A stretch of 64,000 nucleotides of DNA from Dasyornis broadbenti (GCA_013397935.1 VZRN01004184.1:1440681-1504680), one strand, 5' to 3'; shown: positions 25,275 to 39,438, counted from the first letter of the stretch. Notes: generated from the sequence alone by a model not told the origin. Numbers and translations are program-made.

Positions 25275-26576
25275 CAAGACACCCAGCATGGCTTCACCAA
25301 GGGAAAGTTCTGCGTGACCAACTTAGTGACCTCCTATGATGGAGTGAGTACATCAGTGGACAAGGGAAAAGCTACAGATGCCATTTATCTGCACTTCGTA
25401 AGATCCCCTCAGCTTCCCTCTCTCTGAATTGGAAAGAGATGGATCTGTCTAGGGGATAAGAAATTGACTGGATGGTTGCATCCAGAGGGTAGTGGTCAAC
25501 AGCTCAGAGTCCTGATGGACACTGGCGACCAGTGCTGTCCCTCTGAGATTAGTCTTATTTAATATCTTCATCAACTACGTAGAGAGGGGTGATCAAGTGC
25601 ATCCTCAGAAAGTCTGAAGACAACACCAAGCTAAGTGATGCAGTTGCCACACCCAATGGACAGGATGCCATTCAAAGGGACCTGGACAAACGGGAATGGG
25701 AATGTCATGAAGTTTAACAAGACCAAGTGCAAGGGGCTGCGCTGTTGGGGTAATACCCAGTTTCAACACAGGCTGGGGGATGAACAGACAGAGAGCAGCC
25801 CTGCCCAGAAGGACTTGGGGTGCTGGTGGGTGAGAGGCTGGACATAACCCAGCCATGAGCACTCCCAGCCCAGAAAGCCAAATGTGTCCTGGGCTGCATC
25901 CAAAGCAGCGTGGGCAGCAGGGCCANAGAAGGACTTGGGGGTGCTGGTGGGTGAGAGGCTGGACATAACCCAGCCATGAGCACTCCCAGCCCAGAAAGCC
26001 AAATGTGTCCTGGGCTGCATCCAAAGCAGCGTGGGCAGCAGGGCCAGGTAGGGTATTCTGCCCCTCTGCTCTGCTCTGCTGAGACCCCACCTGGAACCTT
26101 GCATCCAGCTCTGGGGTCTCAGCACAGGATGGACAGCGACCTGTTGGAGAGAGTCCAGAGGAAGGCCACCAAGCTGGTAAGAGGGATGGAGCATCTCTCC
26201 TATGAAGACAGACTTAGAAGATTGGGGTTGTCCAGCTTATAGAAGTAAAGGCTCTGAGAAGACCACAGAGCAGCCTGTTACTTAAAGGGGACCTGCAATA
26301 AAGAGGGGACAAACTTTTTAGTAGGACTTGCTATGGTAGAAAGAAAGTAGATTCAGTCTACATATAAGGAAGATACTTTTAACATGAAGGATGGTGAAAG
26401 ACTGGTTGCTCAGACAGAGTTGGTGAATACTCCATGCCTGGAAACATTCAAGGTCAGGATGGACAGGGCTCTGAGCAACCTGATCTAGATGAAGATGTCC
26501 CTGCTTATTGCAGGGAGGTTGTACTAGATGATCTTTAAAAGTCCATTCCAACTGACCTATTCTATGATTCTATTAA
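25275..26576 (+). mobile_element. CR1 LINE, 5'-truncated inactive copy with internal duplication
   Basis: This copy starts at the reverse transcriptase segment QHGFTKGKFCVTNLVTSYDG (ORF 25191-25427) and ends with ctattctatgattctatt near 26560-26576. The catalytic region is eroded: the frame reads SEDN where FADD is expected, near 25612-25625. The ORF2 tail is visible at 26100-26240 (ERVQRKATKLVRGMEHLSYE). A block of about 120 bp inside it is present twice, separated by a single N. Long antisense open frames across this area are shadows. Confidence 0.9.
25807..26046 (+). repeat. Near-identical 119/120-bp tandem blocks separated by N
   Basis: Block one (25807-25925) and block two (25927-26046) begin agaaggacttgggg and end gcagcagggcca. 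They differ only by one extra G in block two. Position 25926 is N. The corresponding CR1 ORF2 region normally has this stretch once. An assembly overlap left uncollapsed is the simplest cause; a real recent tandem duplication is possible. Confidence 0.93.
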
Positions 26577-29500
26577 ATAAGATAGCTAATTACTCAATTT
26601 ATTTTACACAAAGTATTGTACTTACTGTCTGTGATGACATTCTAATTTCAGTCTTTAAGTGTAGAGCTCCCCGCTGCCACAGATGAAAAGCAGAGCCAAT
26701 ATTTCTCTTCATTCTCCTGCAACTAATATCTCAGACCCAGACTGCAGCTGTCCTTAGTAAGGTCAGAAACGAGCCTGTCTCAGAGATTCTCAAAACCACT
26801 CATAAGCCATACAGCTCTTCTAGAGACAGCAACCTGCATTACTAAAGGTATGTACCCCTTCATGAAAAAGTAAAGTCAGGCTCACATGAAAGAAACGCAT
26901 TGTGGGTTTCTTTAACAAGCATGAGACTTTCACTTTGCGTAAAAAATGTGTTTGTATGAGAATTCATGTCACACTCCTCCAAGTTAATTAAAAGCTTCGA
27001 AGTTGATTTATCTATGATTTAAGACAAAACTGCTAAAGAGAAATTATTGATGGTAATCCCATAATTTTTAATACAATTTCACCATTGCATTTACTAGACT
27101 CTCCTTTGTTTGCCTTCTACAGTCATGAAGGTGTCAAGGCTTAATCCTTTGTCACTGGGAGCCTGGCTTAGAAGAAATTTTGTGGCTTTCTGGAACAAGC
27201 AGATGGGAGAGGATATATTTTTCCTGAGTTTTCACACCCATAAATTCAAACTACCAAAAGGCTGAATACCTAAGACATTGAAGAGAAGTGAAATGAGAAA
27301 GTAAGGGCTCAAAACTGCTCATTAAATTGAGAACATGCATGCAGCAAAGAACTTCAAATTAATGGCACGCAAATAATTATGAAAAATTCTTAAACTTATA
27401 AAGCCTAACCAACCATTGGAGATAGAAGACAATTTCTGTGTGAGAAGTTGCACAAATAAGTCTGAAAGTCTGCAAATTCCTGGCAATCAAGACATTGTTT
27501 TGGGAACCCAGTCTTCCCCTTTACATCTTTTTGATATGACCTCTGATTTGCACTTAGAATTGTTATCGTGCTTAATAGTATGTCCTTTTTTATTTGCATT
27601 TTTTTAAAAAGAAGGCAAAAAAATTGGCCAAAGGAATTAGAGTAATTCATATGATAACATCAAGGATGACAAGGTTGTCTTTCCCTAACCTTCACTGGTT
27701 TTTTCTTCTAGTTGTCATGTTCTTGAGAAAAATCCATTAGATGATCAGAGTCTCATCCATGAATAGACAAAGCAGGCCACTTTAAAAGATTTTCTAGGTA
27801 AGTTGTAATGACTATCCAAAATAAATTGGAATCAAAGTTAGATTTGGTTTCAGCAATGATGTTAGATTAGGAGCAAAGATCTCTCAATGCTAAAAAATTA
27901 ACATTACAGGTTTAAAATTAAAGTCTCAACCTCTACCAGATTTTGAATAAAAGATAATATCTTTGTACATACACTATTTGAGGCAAAACACAAAAAATGT
28001 CCCACCAACTAAAAGCTATTAGGAATTGTGAATTTTAAATGGAAGAATTATTTGAAATAATTTTGTTTCAGTGAATCTCACCATATTCTGACTTGCACCA
28101 TTTACCATCTTCATAAACCTCTTAACTTTCTTACTGAGTAATTATATCTCATCTGGGATAGACTGGGACTGCTGTGGGAGCTTGTATGTAGTATCATTGC
28201 AGAATGCAGAGGGGAGAAAACAAATATTCTACTAAAAAGCAAAACACTTATTCTCCTACTACATGCAGGTAATCAGATGCTGTACCCTACATTTTTACTT
28301 GTGGACCTTCTAGCTGCCGGTTCTTCAAAAATAGAGGCTTTGCTTCTGAGGAAAATACAAAAGGACCCGTTTTGGATCTAAGTAATACAGTAAAAATTTG
28401 CATTGAATGTCAGAATTACATCTTTTTTTGATTATACTGCTACCAGTACTGCTTTATTAACACTCCTAAACAAATAAAGGAAATAGCATAAATGAAGTCT
28501 TTCAGGTGCTTGACTATTGGGCAGTACATTGGGAGTAACTAAATTATTTACTACTTTGTGCATCTGAGCTCAAAAAGCACATGTGGTCACCTTTCATCTT
28601 GTCTTTAAATTGCAAGCCTTCTATTCCTGTTCTCTCTCCTCACGCGTCCTTGCCCTGTTTTCTATTGTAGGTGGTTTTGCCCTGAAAATAATTCTATTAG
28701 TGTTGTCTGCTGTTACATAATTGGTTTATTTCAATGTTATCAACTTGGAGTCAGAATAGAAATATAACTAAAAATTTATACAATCATATCAGTAGAGTTC
28801 TGGGCAGATTGAGATAGTGACAACATCTAAAAGCTAGATCTACCTATTATTTTGCTCTTAGTGCAACATTTAAAATGAAGAGTGAAAATCCACTGTTTTC
28901 AGTCCATACTATCTAACAAATCTTCATGTAGTGTAAAAGGAAATTTGTCAGGGTTTTAACTGATGTGGGCTGAAGAGCAAATAATTTTAAGGGGATGATC
29001 ATTGACATATACAATGGACCAGAAAGTAAATTAAATTGCTATTATATGTCAGACCTGGATTTTGATATTTTTAGGTGATTTTATTTTTCTTAAATTTAAG
29101 AAAAGGATGAAATTGCTTGTTTCTGAGAGATTTGTTTCTTCTTCACTCCTAAATTACCTTTGTGCCATCTGCCATCAAACTCTTGCAGACAAGTGCCAAA
29201 TATTATCTAAAAGGTAGCAACACCAAATGGCAACCAATATACAATAGAATTGACCTGGCCTGGATGAAATACAATTCCTCCTGACTTTGAAGATGGTATT
29301 TATCTTCACACAATTTTCAAATACTCATGAAAAAAGGAATTCCAAGGCGTAGACGTGAAAACATCATCATGCTGATGATATTGGAAGTTCATCCACTGAT
29401 TCTGGTGGCATCAGGATGTCCTTGAATGTCTGTTAGGCCAGGCACTGCAGGGTACTGGACACCTACAACTCCAACTGAATAAATTCCAGCTGTTCCGCTT

Positions 29501-30822
29501 TCCAGCATATCCAAGGAGAATAACAGAAGGACAGTATGCCTTCCGTTGGCCCAGTCATAAAATCCAATCAATCTGTGGAGAATGAAGTCATCTGTCATGT
29601 GAAAACTGCTAAAGGAAATCTCCTACTTTCAGCTTCCATGGAAAGCTCCTCACAGCCACTACTGTGCCCTGAACTGTGCAGGTTTATAGATTATTTATGT
29701 TCTTTGTTGTTGTAATTCTAACGAAGAAATTCTGAGTTAGGAAGAAACTTAAAATGAAGCTAAAGCCATTAAGCATGTAAATACATAGCCAGGACAGCTG
29801 TACCCTGCGCTGGGATCATGCTTGTATTTAAATATTCATGTCTTCTTTGTGTGCTCTGTAGGGAATCCTAAGAAGAATATGCTGCCTGAAGAACAGGGCA
29901 TTACTGGAAAATATTATGGAGAAGAGAAACAAGAGTTCTGCCTGCAGTGAACAGCTTGAGTAGATTATAGTTAAAACAACAAAACAGGGCATGCAGAAAT
30001 AAATTTGTTGCGTAAACTGAAACAACAAAACAAATGCAAGGATTATATTTCAGATTTCCGAAACTAAATTTAAAAAGCATCAGAAAATTTCCATTATTTA
30101 AATTTTTCCACCTATAAAGAGCAATACTGATTTAAAAGGGAGACTTACGCTTCAATTTTATGTAACTAGAAATTCTCTCAATGAAACTAGCCATGAGTTG
30201 TGCCTTCTCTCTAGATTTTGGGAACCTCTGAAGATAAGCAGATCTGACACTTATTGCTACAGAGTTGGACAGCATCATAAAAAAGAGCTGTATTTCCCCA
30301 TTGAACTGCCCATTCTGAGAGAAATTTGCAAGGGTTTCTTTGCCCACAAAGTTATGTATAACAAAAATATGGTCAATTTGTAATATCTGTGGGTAGGATA
30401 AAAGTTGCAAGCCCACTCACCCTATACCCATGGAAGTGCAGACTCTGTTCACCTAGAAAAAGCAAGACCAACATCTCCAAAGTATGACAAGAATGAAATG
30501 GTTCTTGTATGTAAGCTAAATAGATCAGTAAAACAATTCAGACTTCAAAGGTCTACTTCTTTGACTGTCAGTATATATTTATGATTGATATATACAAAAA
30601 TCAGCTGAACCAAAACATCATAATAAAATTCTCTTCATTAGTGAAAGACATAATTTTTCTCTATGCCAAAATCACGCACTTTTGTAGACTGCTCAGGTTC
30701 CAAAGCTTTTACAGTGACATTTATATATTCTGTGTGTTACATGGAAGTTTGTAAATATAACTGCTATCCATTCTTGGCTTTGAAGTTCTGAGTAATACTG
30801 GGGGAAATAGCTGTACAATTTT

Positions 30823-30839
30823 TCTCTCTCTCTCTCTCT
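30823..30839. repeat. (TC)8 microsatellite
   Basis: A short TC dinucleotide run within intronic sequence. Confidence 0.9.
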
Positions 30840-31239
30840 GACAGATATTAACTGGTCTAAAATACTGTCTCTGCCTATTTAAATAGACCTGCCCTTAGCT
30901 GCATATAACCCATGGTTTCTACTCATTCTATGCTGTTGCTTACTCTGGCAGTGTGGGGTTACCTACAGTTTCTGAATTCAGTTTAATGTTGGATATATTT
31001 TTAAAATACTCATCTCATCTACATTATCATGCAACCTCAGGTATCTAATTAGGAACATAATTTTGGTGGTCTCTACTGTAGTTGAAACATAGAGAAAAGT
31101 AAAAGAAAACATTGCTGGAGAATGATGTGCCTCATTCCTTCACCTATCTCATTTAGCTGTTTGAAACCTGCCCCAAGAAAAACTTTCTCCTTGTTAATAA
31201 CTGTGCGGAGAGTCATGCCACTGAAAGCTGGAAAAGTGC

Positions 31240-31833
31240 CACTGCAGCAAAGGTGACCAACAGCACCCTTAGCACCCTAAGGGAAAGCACTGCTAGCAGG
31301 TCAGGGGAGGTGATACTTTCCTTCCACCAGTGCTCATGAGACATGAGGGCTGTGGCTAGTCCTGGGCTCACCAGTACAGGATACTCACAGACACACGAGA
31401 ACAAGCCCAGCACTGGGCCACAAAGATCATGAGGGGACTGGAGCATCTCTCATTAGAGAAGAGGCTAAGAGAGCTAGGACAGTTCAGCCTGGAGGAAAGA
31501 AGGTTCAGGGAGATCTTATCCACATGTATAAGCACCTGATGGGAGAGAAAGAACAAAAGGGAACAACACTTCCCTCAGAACTACCCATTTACAGGGCAAG
31601 AATCAATGCACACCAACTAAAAACCAAAAAATTCCACCCAGACTCAAGAAAACACCTATTGGGATGATAGGCAAACACAGAAATGGGTCTCCCAAAAACA
31701 TCGTGGAATCTCCATTTGTGGACATTTTCAAATCATGACTGGAAACTGTCCTGAGCAACCTGCTGGAGTTGAACCTGCTTGAGCAGGGCATTGGACTAGC
31801 TGGATTCAAGAAGTCCCTTTCAACCTACATGAA
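31240..31833 (+). mobile_element. CR1 LINE 3' fragment, degraded
   Basis: The plus strand matches the CR1 ORF2 tail: gctagcaggtcaggggaggt near 31290, then gggactggagcatctctcat near 31433 and the terminal part gagcagggcattggactagc near 31781. It ends with tccctttcaacctacatg. The terminal ATTCTRTG repeats are missing or eroded. All frames are broken. Confidence 0.82.
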
Positions 31834-34800
31834 AAAAACCACCCCATCAATTTTTTGAAAGCTAGATGTATAGAGAGTATGAGTATCTGCCTAAGACATG
31901 ACACTGCACTTTGAAGGTTAGCCTAATTGTCCTTTTTATTGGTTTTCCATCATCATACCAGACTGAAATGCCATGGGATGGAGTTAAAGGGAAGACACTG
32001 CATTATAATTAACAGCTACTAATATGTATGCGAGCCTGGCAGGAAGCCCCCATCTTCTCTGGCAGAAATCCCTTGCAAACATTTCAGTCTTTAGCAGAGA
32101 GAAGAGCCAAAATGGTCTCAGCACTGTGCTCGGAGGACTGTTTTTGCTTGATGGGCCAGAAGATGAACCAAGGACGAGTTGGGTAAGAACAAGCTTGCAA
32201 GAAGAAGGAAAGTCAGCTTCTTTGCAGGCCTATGGGTGTGCCTAAAGGATGCTCAAGAATGATGAAGGATTTAAAACAGAGATAGTTAACAACATACATA
32301 ATTACTTTTATTAATTTTATCTAGATTTGCATATTTCTTCATGTTAAATAAAATACTTTTGTGCTTATATAGCTCTGAAGAATTATTTGTTTTCTTCTCT
32401 GGAAGTGTACTCAAGTCCTGCAGCATCACAGGACCAAGGAATTGTTAAGGTTCAAAAGGCTTCTGAGATCCACACTCTAGAGCTGACGAAAGTGGAAGTG
32501 CTCAGGTTACTTCAGCAATGCAGGAGCTGAGAATTACCCATGAGTTGGTGTAAGCTGAGCTGCCTGGCCTTATTTCTCTGAAGATTTAGCAAATAAACAG
32601 CTTCAGGCAAACAAGGTTTCCAATAGCACCAATGGCAGTGAGCACAGACACAATGGTGCAGCTCACCTAGGCCATGGGGAGTATAAGAACATAAGTTTTT
32701 TGCAAAATGAGACCAAAGTTGGGAGCCTGCTGAGTGACCATGCAGGCAAAGGCTACCCAACCTCTGTCAACTGTCTTTGGGGTGAGCTGACACTTTCCAT
32801 GACACATCTACGAAAAGCATCCAAGTAGCAGCCACAAATGACACAAAACAGTTTGTGGTGAATGGAAATGTTGGAAAATTCTTAAGACCAGTATCAAGGA
32901 ACACAACAGCATCTAGCAAGCAATTATAAATAATTCACCACTACGTAAAAAACTTTGAGATCACATTCTTCATTATTTTCCTGAGAAGTATGAATGCAGG
33001 TTTCATTTCTCCTTTTAGTCAAAACAGTGACAGTGCTGTGTTTGTCCGCATTCAGTGAAGGATGTGACAGAGTTGTAAGCTCAGCTTAATGTAACAGAAA
33101 ATTACTTCTCTCACCAATAACATGTACCATATTTATATCTTAAAGAAAAGTACAGCATATAAGATAAACAATTCATTTGCTGCAGAAGTACATCCTGTAG
33201 TTTTCCATTTTGGAAATAGGACTCGAGATGGGAATAGGAGAAAATTGGCAAAGATACCTACTTCTCCCTGGGGACTAAACCATGACAGAGATTTATATCA
33301 CACTCATTTTCATGCAGAAGATGGTATTTGCATATGAGTTATAGCCTTGTCATACAGGAGCAAGAAAGTCAGCAACTAACTAAATCTTCCCTTGTGGGAG
33401 ATGTTTTGCTGCCCTGTGGCACCTTATCAAGCAGGTGGAAAAGGGGTGCCATGATAATGAAAAGATACCATTCTTCCTATACCCTGATAAAGCTATGCAA
33501 GAAAAACAATGCAGCCTCAGGTTGCACCGGTGCTCTAAATCCTCACTTCAGTACTCGTATCTTCCCTTTTCAAAAGAGTAGAGGCCTCTAGAGAGAAAAC
33601 GGTCCCTCCACAGTCCTGAAAGAATCATCTTTAAAGGAACCTATAGCTTATAGGGAGAGGTAGGATTACTATTCATGGCAGACACTTTCATACAAAATAT
33701 ACTTACCATGCTCATTCTTGCCCTGCTCCCACTGCACAACAGCCATCTTCTATTTTAAAATGTAAAGAGAGCTTCGTAAAACCTACACTTTCATAACACA
33801 AGAATGTCCCTTTCAAAACTAGGACAAAGGTATCTGAGGTACAGGACTCGGAAGAAAACAGCTACAAGTGATCAATGATTGCCATGATTTATGTTCAAGT
33901 TGTTTGGATTTTGGACTGGGGCCTGACCAACACAGCAGGTCAGATGATGCCATCCTTATTCATACGGGTAATGTTGTTATGAACAGAGCAGCTGACTACT
34001 CAGCTGGATTGCCAGACCAGCACTTAAGCAGAAGCAAATATGGCACAGGATTTCCTGGGGATTAATGACTGGCTGGGAGTTGATGATAGCCTGATGCACA
34101 GGCAGTCATTAATCTTAATCCTCAGGAAATTATCTGTATCAAGGTCATTATTTCTGTAATAAGATAAAAGCAAACAAAAACCTAATGTCATATAGATATT
34201 TATATTTTTAATGAATGATGAGCTCTCAGCTGTAATGTAAAGTCCATGTCCCATTAACAAATATCCTACACATTCACCCATTAGAGTGGCTGAACTCTTA
34301 TCTTCTTAGAAGCTTTATGCTGAGTCCAAGATTTTGAAGGGGAGAAGCCTTCCCCGTCTAGACTGTTAAATCCACAGCATGACTGCACACCTGCCTGAAT
34401 ACAAAGTGCCAAATATCCAGCAGCTCCCACTGATCTCAGATATTACTCATCTGTCAGAGGTGGGCTGAACACCTTGCAAGCCTACTGATTCTGGAGAGGT
34501 TGCAAGTTGGCTTTCACAAGACAGGCACAAGCCAAGCAAAACCACATCTGTGTGAAAAGGGAAAAGGACAGGTTCATGAGTGTGTAGCAGTATATTGGGA
34601 CTGCTCTGTTTATCTGCATTTTGTGGAAAGTAACTCTTAGGCTCTCTTACTTAATTTCATGTTATCCTATTTGCAATCAAGTGTATTTTTAAGATGCTTT
34701 CAATTGCAGTAGAGGTTGGTTCTGACTTCACAAATGAATTATTCAGAAGCAAATTTGATGAGCTGGTTTTCTATAAATACACTGAATGTTAATGTTAATG

Positions 34801-37800
34801 CAATAATAATAGTGTGTAGGTCAAGCTGATCTTTACTAGTCACATATCATGTTTATACACTCTATACTGCTTTTGCTACCAAGAGGATGTAGATGGGACT
34901 TCTTCCCTGCCAGCCTCGCAAAACTCACACAACTCCAAATGACAGCGTAATGTGTCTTCTGATGCCCCCATTTCCCTTGCAATTATTCAAGAGAATGTAA
35001 CAGTGAACTTTATTATTGATTTGAACAGAAAGAAAAGCTGGATCTCCCAGCAGCAATGCAACAACTAGAAATGTAACATCTAAAGGCAATATTTGATCTA
35101 GAAGCTCTCAAGAATCAAGCACAGAGCTCCCAGACCTTACCAATGCTTTTCCAGCCACTGAAAACAGTTCACTTGGCTGTGACAGCTGCAGTGTTCTGGT
35201 GTCTGGTTGGGGAGTGATTTGACTAATGGACCCAGCAGTCCTGAAAGACAGCAGGCGCTGAAGAAGCTATCTTATGGAAGAAGGCTGAAAGAAAGTGGGT
35301 GCCGGTGAGTGAGATCCAGTATGAGAAAGGCAAAGAAGTACATGCTAGAGAAATGTGGAAAAAGGAAATGTGAGGAGGAGGTCAGAAGGAGTATGCCCAA
35401 GTGCAAGGGGTACCAGAGTCCCTGTGTATATGTTAGCTTTGATATACACCTTTCAAACTTTTTCCTTTGAGGGTGGCACTTTTTAATGCTTTCATAAACT
35501 GTTCTTTTTCTGCAAATCCAACAAATGATGCAATGTTATTGATCTAAGTCATCATCTGGCAAAAATACTGAGGAAATTTAACCTGACTAAAATAAGACTG
35601 AAAAATTCTCAGGACGTTTTTCTGCTATTCCTTTGAATCTGAGCCATACTTACATCAAATCATTTGGCAGAAACCCTTTAACCTCACAGGTCATGCAGCA
35701 GGTCCATCGTCATTCATTACATGAGTGCAACAGAGCTAATCTTCCTTGCTTACACAAAACTCAAAACTGTTGAGGCTTTTTTGGTAGTAGGAAAGGGTGT
35801 GTGAAGCGCGGAGAGCCACATGGGCCAGAGGAGGTACCAGGTAATCCTTTACATTTCCACATTGCCCCAAATCATGGGTTTATTGAGCAAAGGACTGCAT
35901 TTCTCAGACATTTATAAAAAATAAGTAAATAATTTGTATCAATTAAGTGCTATCATCTTAAAAAAAATTACTTAGCTAGCATGGCAAAAGTCTCTTAAAG
36001 CAAAGATTTGAAAGTAAAGAACCAATTTGGTTCTTCAATGTCATTATACACAGGTTAATTAAAACACAAAAACATGGGGAGAACTTGGTAGGTAAAATTC
36101 ATACAGAGCCAAATAGATAATTAATATTGCATACAGTAGGTTCCCACATCCATTTTCACACATAATTTTTAATTGAATGTAAGATTAAAATACAATGGCA
36201 TCCAAATTTATTAACTAATATTACCTACCTCGACCAGCCACAGTATTTACATCAAACTAAAATACTTTTTCTTTTACGGAAGTTTGAAGAATGAGCTGAA
36301 TACAGAATAATGAATATGGACAGAGAGCTTAAAAAAAAGCTTAAAATCTCAGAAAACATGAGTCTTCAGTGGAGATGTACAATACTCCTCATGTCTGCTC
36401 TCCAAACTGCCTGCAGTGCAAAAGGTCTTGAAAGCCAGGTCTATGTACAAACAAGGTGGTGCCTCAGAAAAGGTTAACAATGTGTGACAGAAATATGGAT
36501 GGATTTTTTTTTCAATTTTTTCTTACAGCCTTAGGTCTATTTACAAAAAGCTAAAACCAGAGTTCCATGTGCAAAAACAAATTATTGAATGAATTGCACT
36601 TTCACACTCTCATGAACTAAAATCTGAATTCTGTAAAGTCAGCAAAAGCTTGCATACTGGCTTCTTTGATATTAACACCAACTTAAATATCTGCACATAC
36701 ACAGGCTATTTTCCAGCAGTGTTTTTGCCATTTCTTCTAGAAAATTTTGCATTAAATAACAGTATTTGCTGTAAATGTAGGTAGATTCTTTTTCTCCTTT
36801 GTAAATTTTAACTCAGTATGTTAGTTTTAATAAAATGTACAGATGAAAAGATGTCTACTGCCTTGCAATTACTTGAAGACCACAATATATTTGTATTCCC
36901 ATTTTTTTTTTAAAACAATAATAATTCCTGGACAAATATAAGCTTTGGAAAGGAAAAAAATTGGTAAACAGTGAAGTATTATGTGCAAAGAAACCCTGAA
37001 GAAAATGTTACTGGATCAATTTAAATAAGATTTATGCATTGCAAACATCTCTATCAATCAACATTGATCTCAATCATTTTACTGACATAATGAAAACCAG
37101 GACTGAGTTACCTGACAAACTTAATTAAAATTAATGCCTAATTTTCAGAAGTGTAGGGCTTTTATCTCTCTCAAGATGAATTTCAGATTTCAAATCCCTT
37201 TTGTCCTTCACTGTCATGAAGGGGGAAGCCTTTGCATCACCTTGCATGGTGCAAGCTTCCTACAACAGAAAAGTAGACAAGTCTGAACACTGAACAAGCT
37301 ATATATGGGAAACAAGTGAAATAAGCTTAAGCAATAGAAAAATACCTGAGAGACAATTTTATTCTCAATTTACATTAGGTTCAAATTGAGTTCCAGTCAA
37401 CAATTCTAGCTTTCTTGTAGTCTTCAGTCTGTCATATATGCTCTTATGAAGTGCTGTATATAGTTCTTGGTCACTGAAGCTTGCAAGGTCTGTCAGTAAT
37501 ATTTTAGGTCTCTTTAGTCCTTCCCTATTCCTTCACAAGAGCTATTTCTCAAGACAATTATTGCAGCAAGAGAAGTCCTACTGACACACAGTCACCAAAT
37601 AACACATGGCCTTGAATTTTTTTGGTTCTTCTACTAGAATCTGAGAGTCAGATCACCCCACAGTTATAAAGCCATTATGATTTTCCTGCCAGCTTCTCAG
37701 ACCAAAGCAATGGTCTTCTGGCTAATTTGTCAAAGAAATAATAAATCACACCACACTTGGATAAAGCAAGTAAAGGGTTTACATACACGTAACACAGACA

Positions 37801-38238
37801 TATGTTTGCTGCATTTTTATTAATGTCAGCATTAAACTACCTGAAGTCAAATCAACAGAATCTCATTATTTTCTATAGTGCACAGGACAAATTATCCACC
37901 ATTTTCACATTTTTAAAATAAAACACCAAAACCAGGGAGGAAAACAAACGAAAATCTTTATGAAAATACAGGAGGATAGAGTTTTTGTAACTTTTACATT
38001 GCTGCTGAAGCCAGAAGAGAAAAGAATCAGTAGTTATTATATGCATCAACCAAGTGATCAGTTCTAGTTTCACTGCAATGAACACCTTTCCTAAGCTGAA
38101 AGTCTTGTTGGGAGTATGTATATCACACCATAAAAATGCAGGACTCTTAGAAAATTCAGACACATTCAGAAAAGACTGATGAAAGCAAAATAAATGCAAA
38201 AAACAGTTTCATGGGGAGAAAGGAAAAATAAAGCATTC

Positions 38239-38263
38239 TTTTGCTTTTGCAGGAAAAGCAAAA
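38239..38263 (-). other. Perfect 10-bp hairpin in a U-rich stretch after a donor site
   Basis: The arms TTTTGCTTTT (38239-38248) and AAAAGCAAAA (38254-38263) pair perfectly around a 5-nt loop. The hairpin starts 26 nt inside the intron that follows the GTATGC donor of the 109-nt exon, after a run of mostly U. It may affect donor use; no function is shown. Confidence 0.5.
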
Positions 38264-38288
38264 AAATAAAAAAAATTAATAGGCATAC

Positions 38289-38397
38289 CTTCAGCAAGAG
38301 GGTCAAGTGTGTGAATCATGAGCTGGAAGATGCTGTTCCTCATTAGACTGTTGTGGAGAGACGCGGAGCTTCCTCCCCTTTGGAGACGTGGCTTGGT
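38289..38397 (-). CDS. SLC24A2: SLC24A2 exon: serine-rich loop segment
   Basis: This 109-nt exon encodes TKPRLQRGGSSASLHNSLMR followed by NSIFQLMIHTLDPLAE, then a G that starts the split glutamate codon shared with the next exon. Human NCKX2 has KPRLQRGGSSASLHNSLMRN and SIFQLMIHTLDPLAEE, so the assignment is firm. The basic and serine-rich part (RLQRGGSSAS) resembles a site for basophilic kinases, but that is inference. The acceptor is tttttaccctag; the donor is GTATGC, weaker than consensus. The intron just after the donor is very U-rich. It is entered in phase 0 and left in phase 1. Confidence 0.96.
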
Positions 38398-39438
38398 CTA
38401 GGGTAAAAAATATGGGGAAGAATTTAGGGATTTTTTGTTGTTTATGTGGAAAGATGTATGAAACAGCAGGAATTAATCTCACACCTCACTGCACAATGGA
38501 ACATTTTGAACCATCACCTATAGCACATTATATTAAACCACAGACTTTATCAACCACTGCCAGAACTATAGACAATTTCTCTGGAGGGGATGGATTACCA
38601 GAACAGCCATTAGTCTCTCAGGACTCAGGAAAAAAAACACAGGGCAAAAAGAATTCTTCTTCGCGAAAACTCAAAGTGTTAAGAAAATGAAAACCTCATA
38701 CTAATAATTTGTTTCTTAAAGAACCTTTAGTTTGAATCCCTGAAGTAAGTTATAATTTTTATTACTTTGGTACATTGTGAATACGCATATGATCAAAACT
38801 ACAGAGAAAAAGGGCAGAGAGTACTCATTTTTAATGGCACTCAGTCAGAGTGAAACATGCTCTTTGCTATGGTTCAATCCATTAGTCTCATGGTAAAAAG
38901 AGATTGTGAATGTGGTAAAGCAGTTCAGACGTCTACAGCAATGGATCTAATGTAGAAGCATCTCTTTGATGCTTTTAACAAAATACAAAACATACTCTGA
39001 GGTTCTGTTCCCATGCAATTGTCTAGTACAATCATCAGTGCATTGTTTATAGCTCATAGAATAAGATCACTTTGTGGGTCTCTGTTTGTTTCAATATAAA
39101 GGATAGTGAGAGCCAATAGACTGCTGACTAGTAAGACCCTGAAATCCAATTAGAGGGAAAAAAACAACACTGAAGAAAATAATATTTGGCAGTAATATAT
39201 GATACATGGATTAATCTTTGGTGTCATACACATACAAAATGAGAAATTATAGAAACTGATAAAGAAAATAAATTCACTGCTTTATCTTTGGAAATAAATT
39301 ATTTAAATTCTATAGCAGTATAGGAAGAGAATGAAATCCCAGCAGTTCAGAAAACTGTTGATGCATACCAAACCAAAGTAAGGCTTGCCTCACCACCCTC
39401 CTGAGAAACAAATGCTCAGATGAGTAATTGTTGCCTAC
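38398..39438 (-). other. SLC24A2: SLC24A2 intron, 1041 bp
   Basis: This short intron joins the 39-nt exon to the 109-nt exon. A plus-strand open frame at 38388-38690 overlaps the exon antisense; it has no homology I recognise and is taken as a shadow. Nothing else is apparent. Confidence 0.88.

Larger units (their letters stand above)
22900..38288 (-). other. SLC24A2: SLC24A2 intron, about 15.4 kb
   Basis: This intron lies upstream of the optional 51-nt exon. It holds two plus-strand CR1 copies (about 25275-26576 and 31240-31833), a short TC repeat (30823-30839), and a U-rich stretch with a hairpin just after the 38288 donor. The remainder (22.9-25.2, 26.6-31.2 and 31.9-38.2 kb) is AT-rich with no gene that I recognise. 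Confidence 0.85.

Noticed and set aside
25605..26194. Antisense open frames of 89-161 codons on the minus strand
   Set aside because: They lie opposite CR1 ORF2, are lengthened by the duplicated block, cross the N, and resemble no protein.
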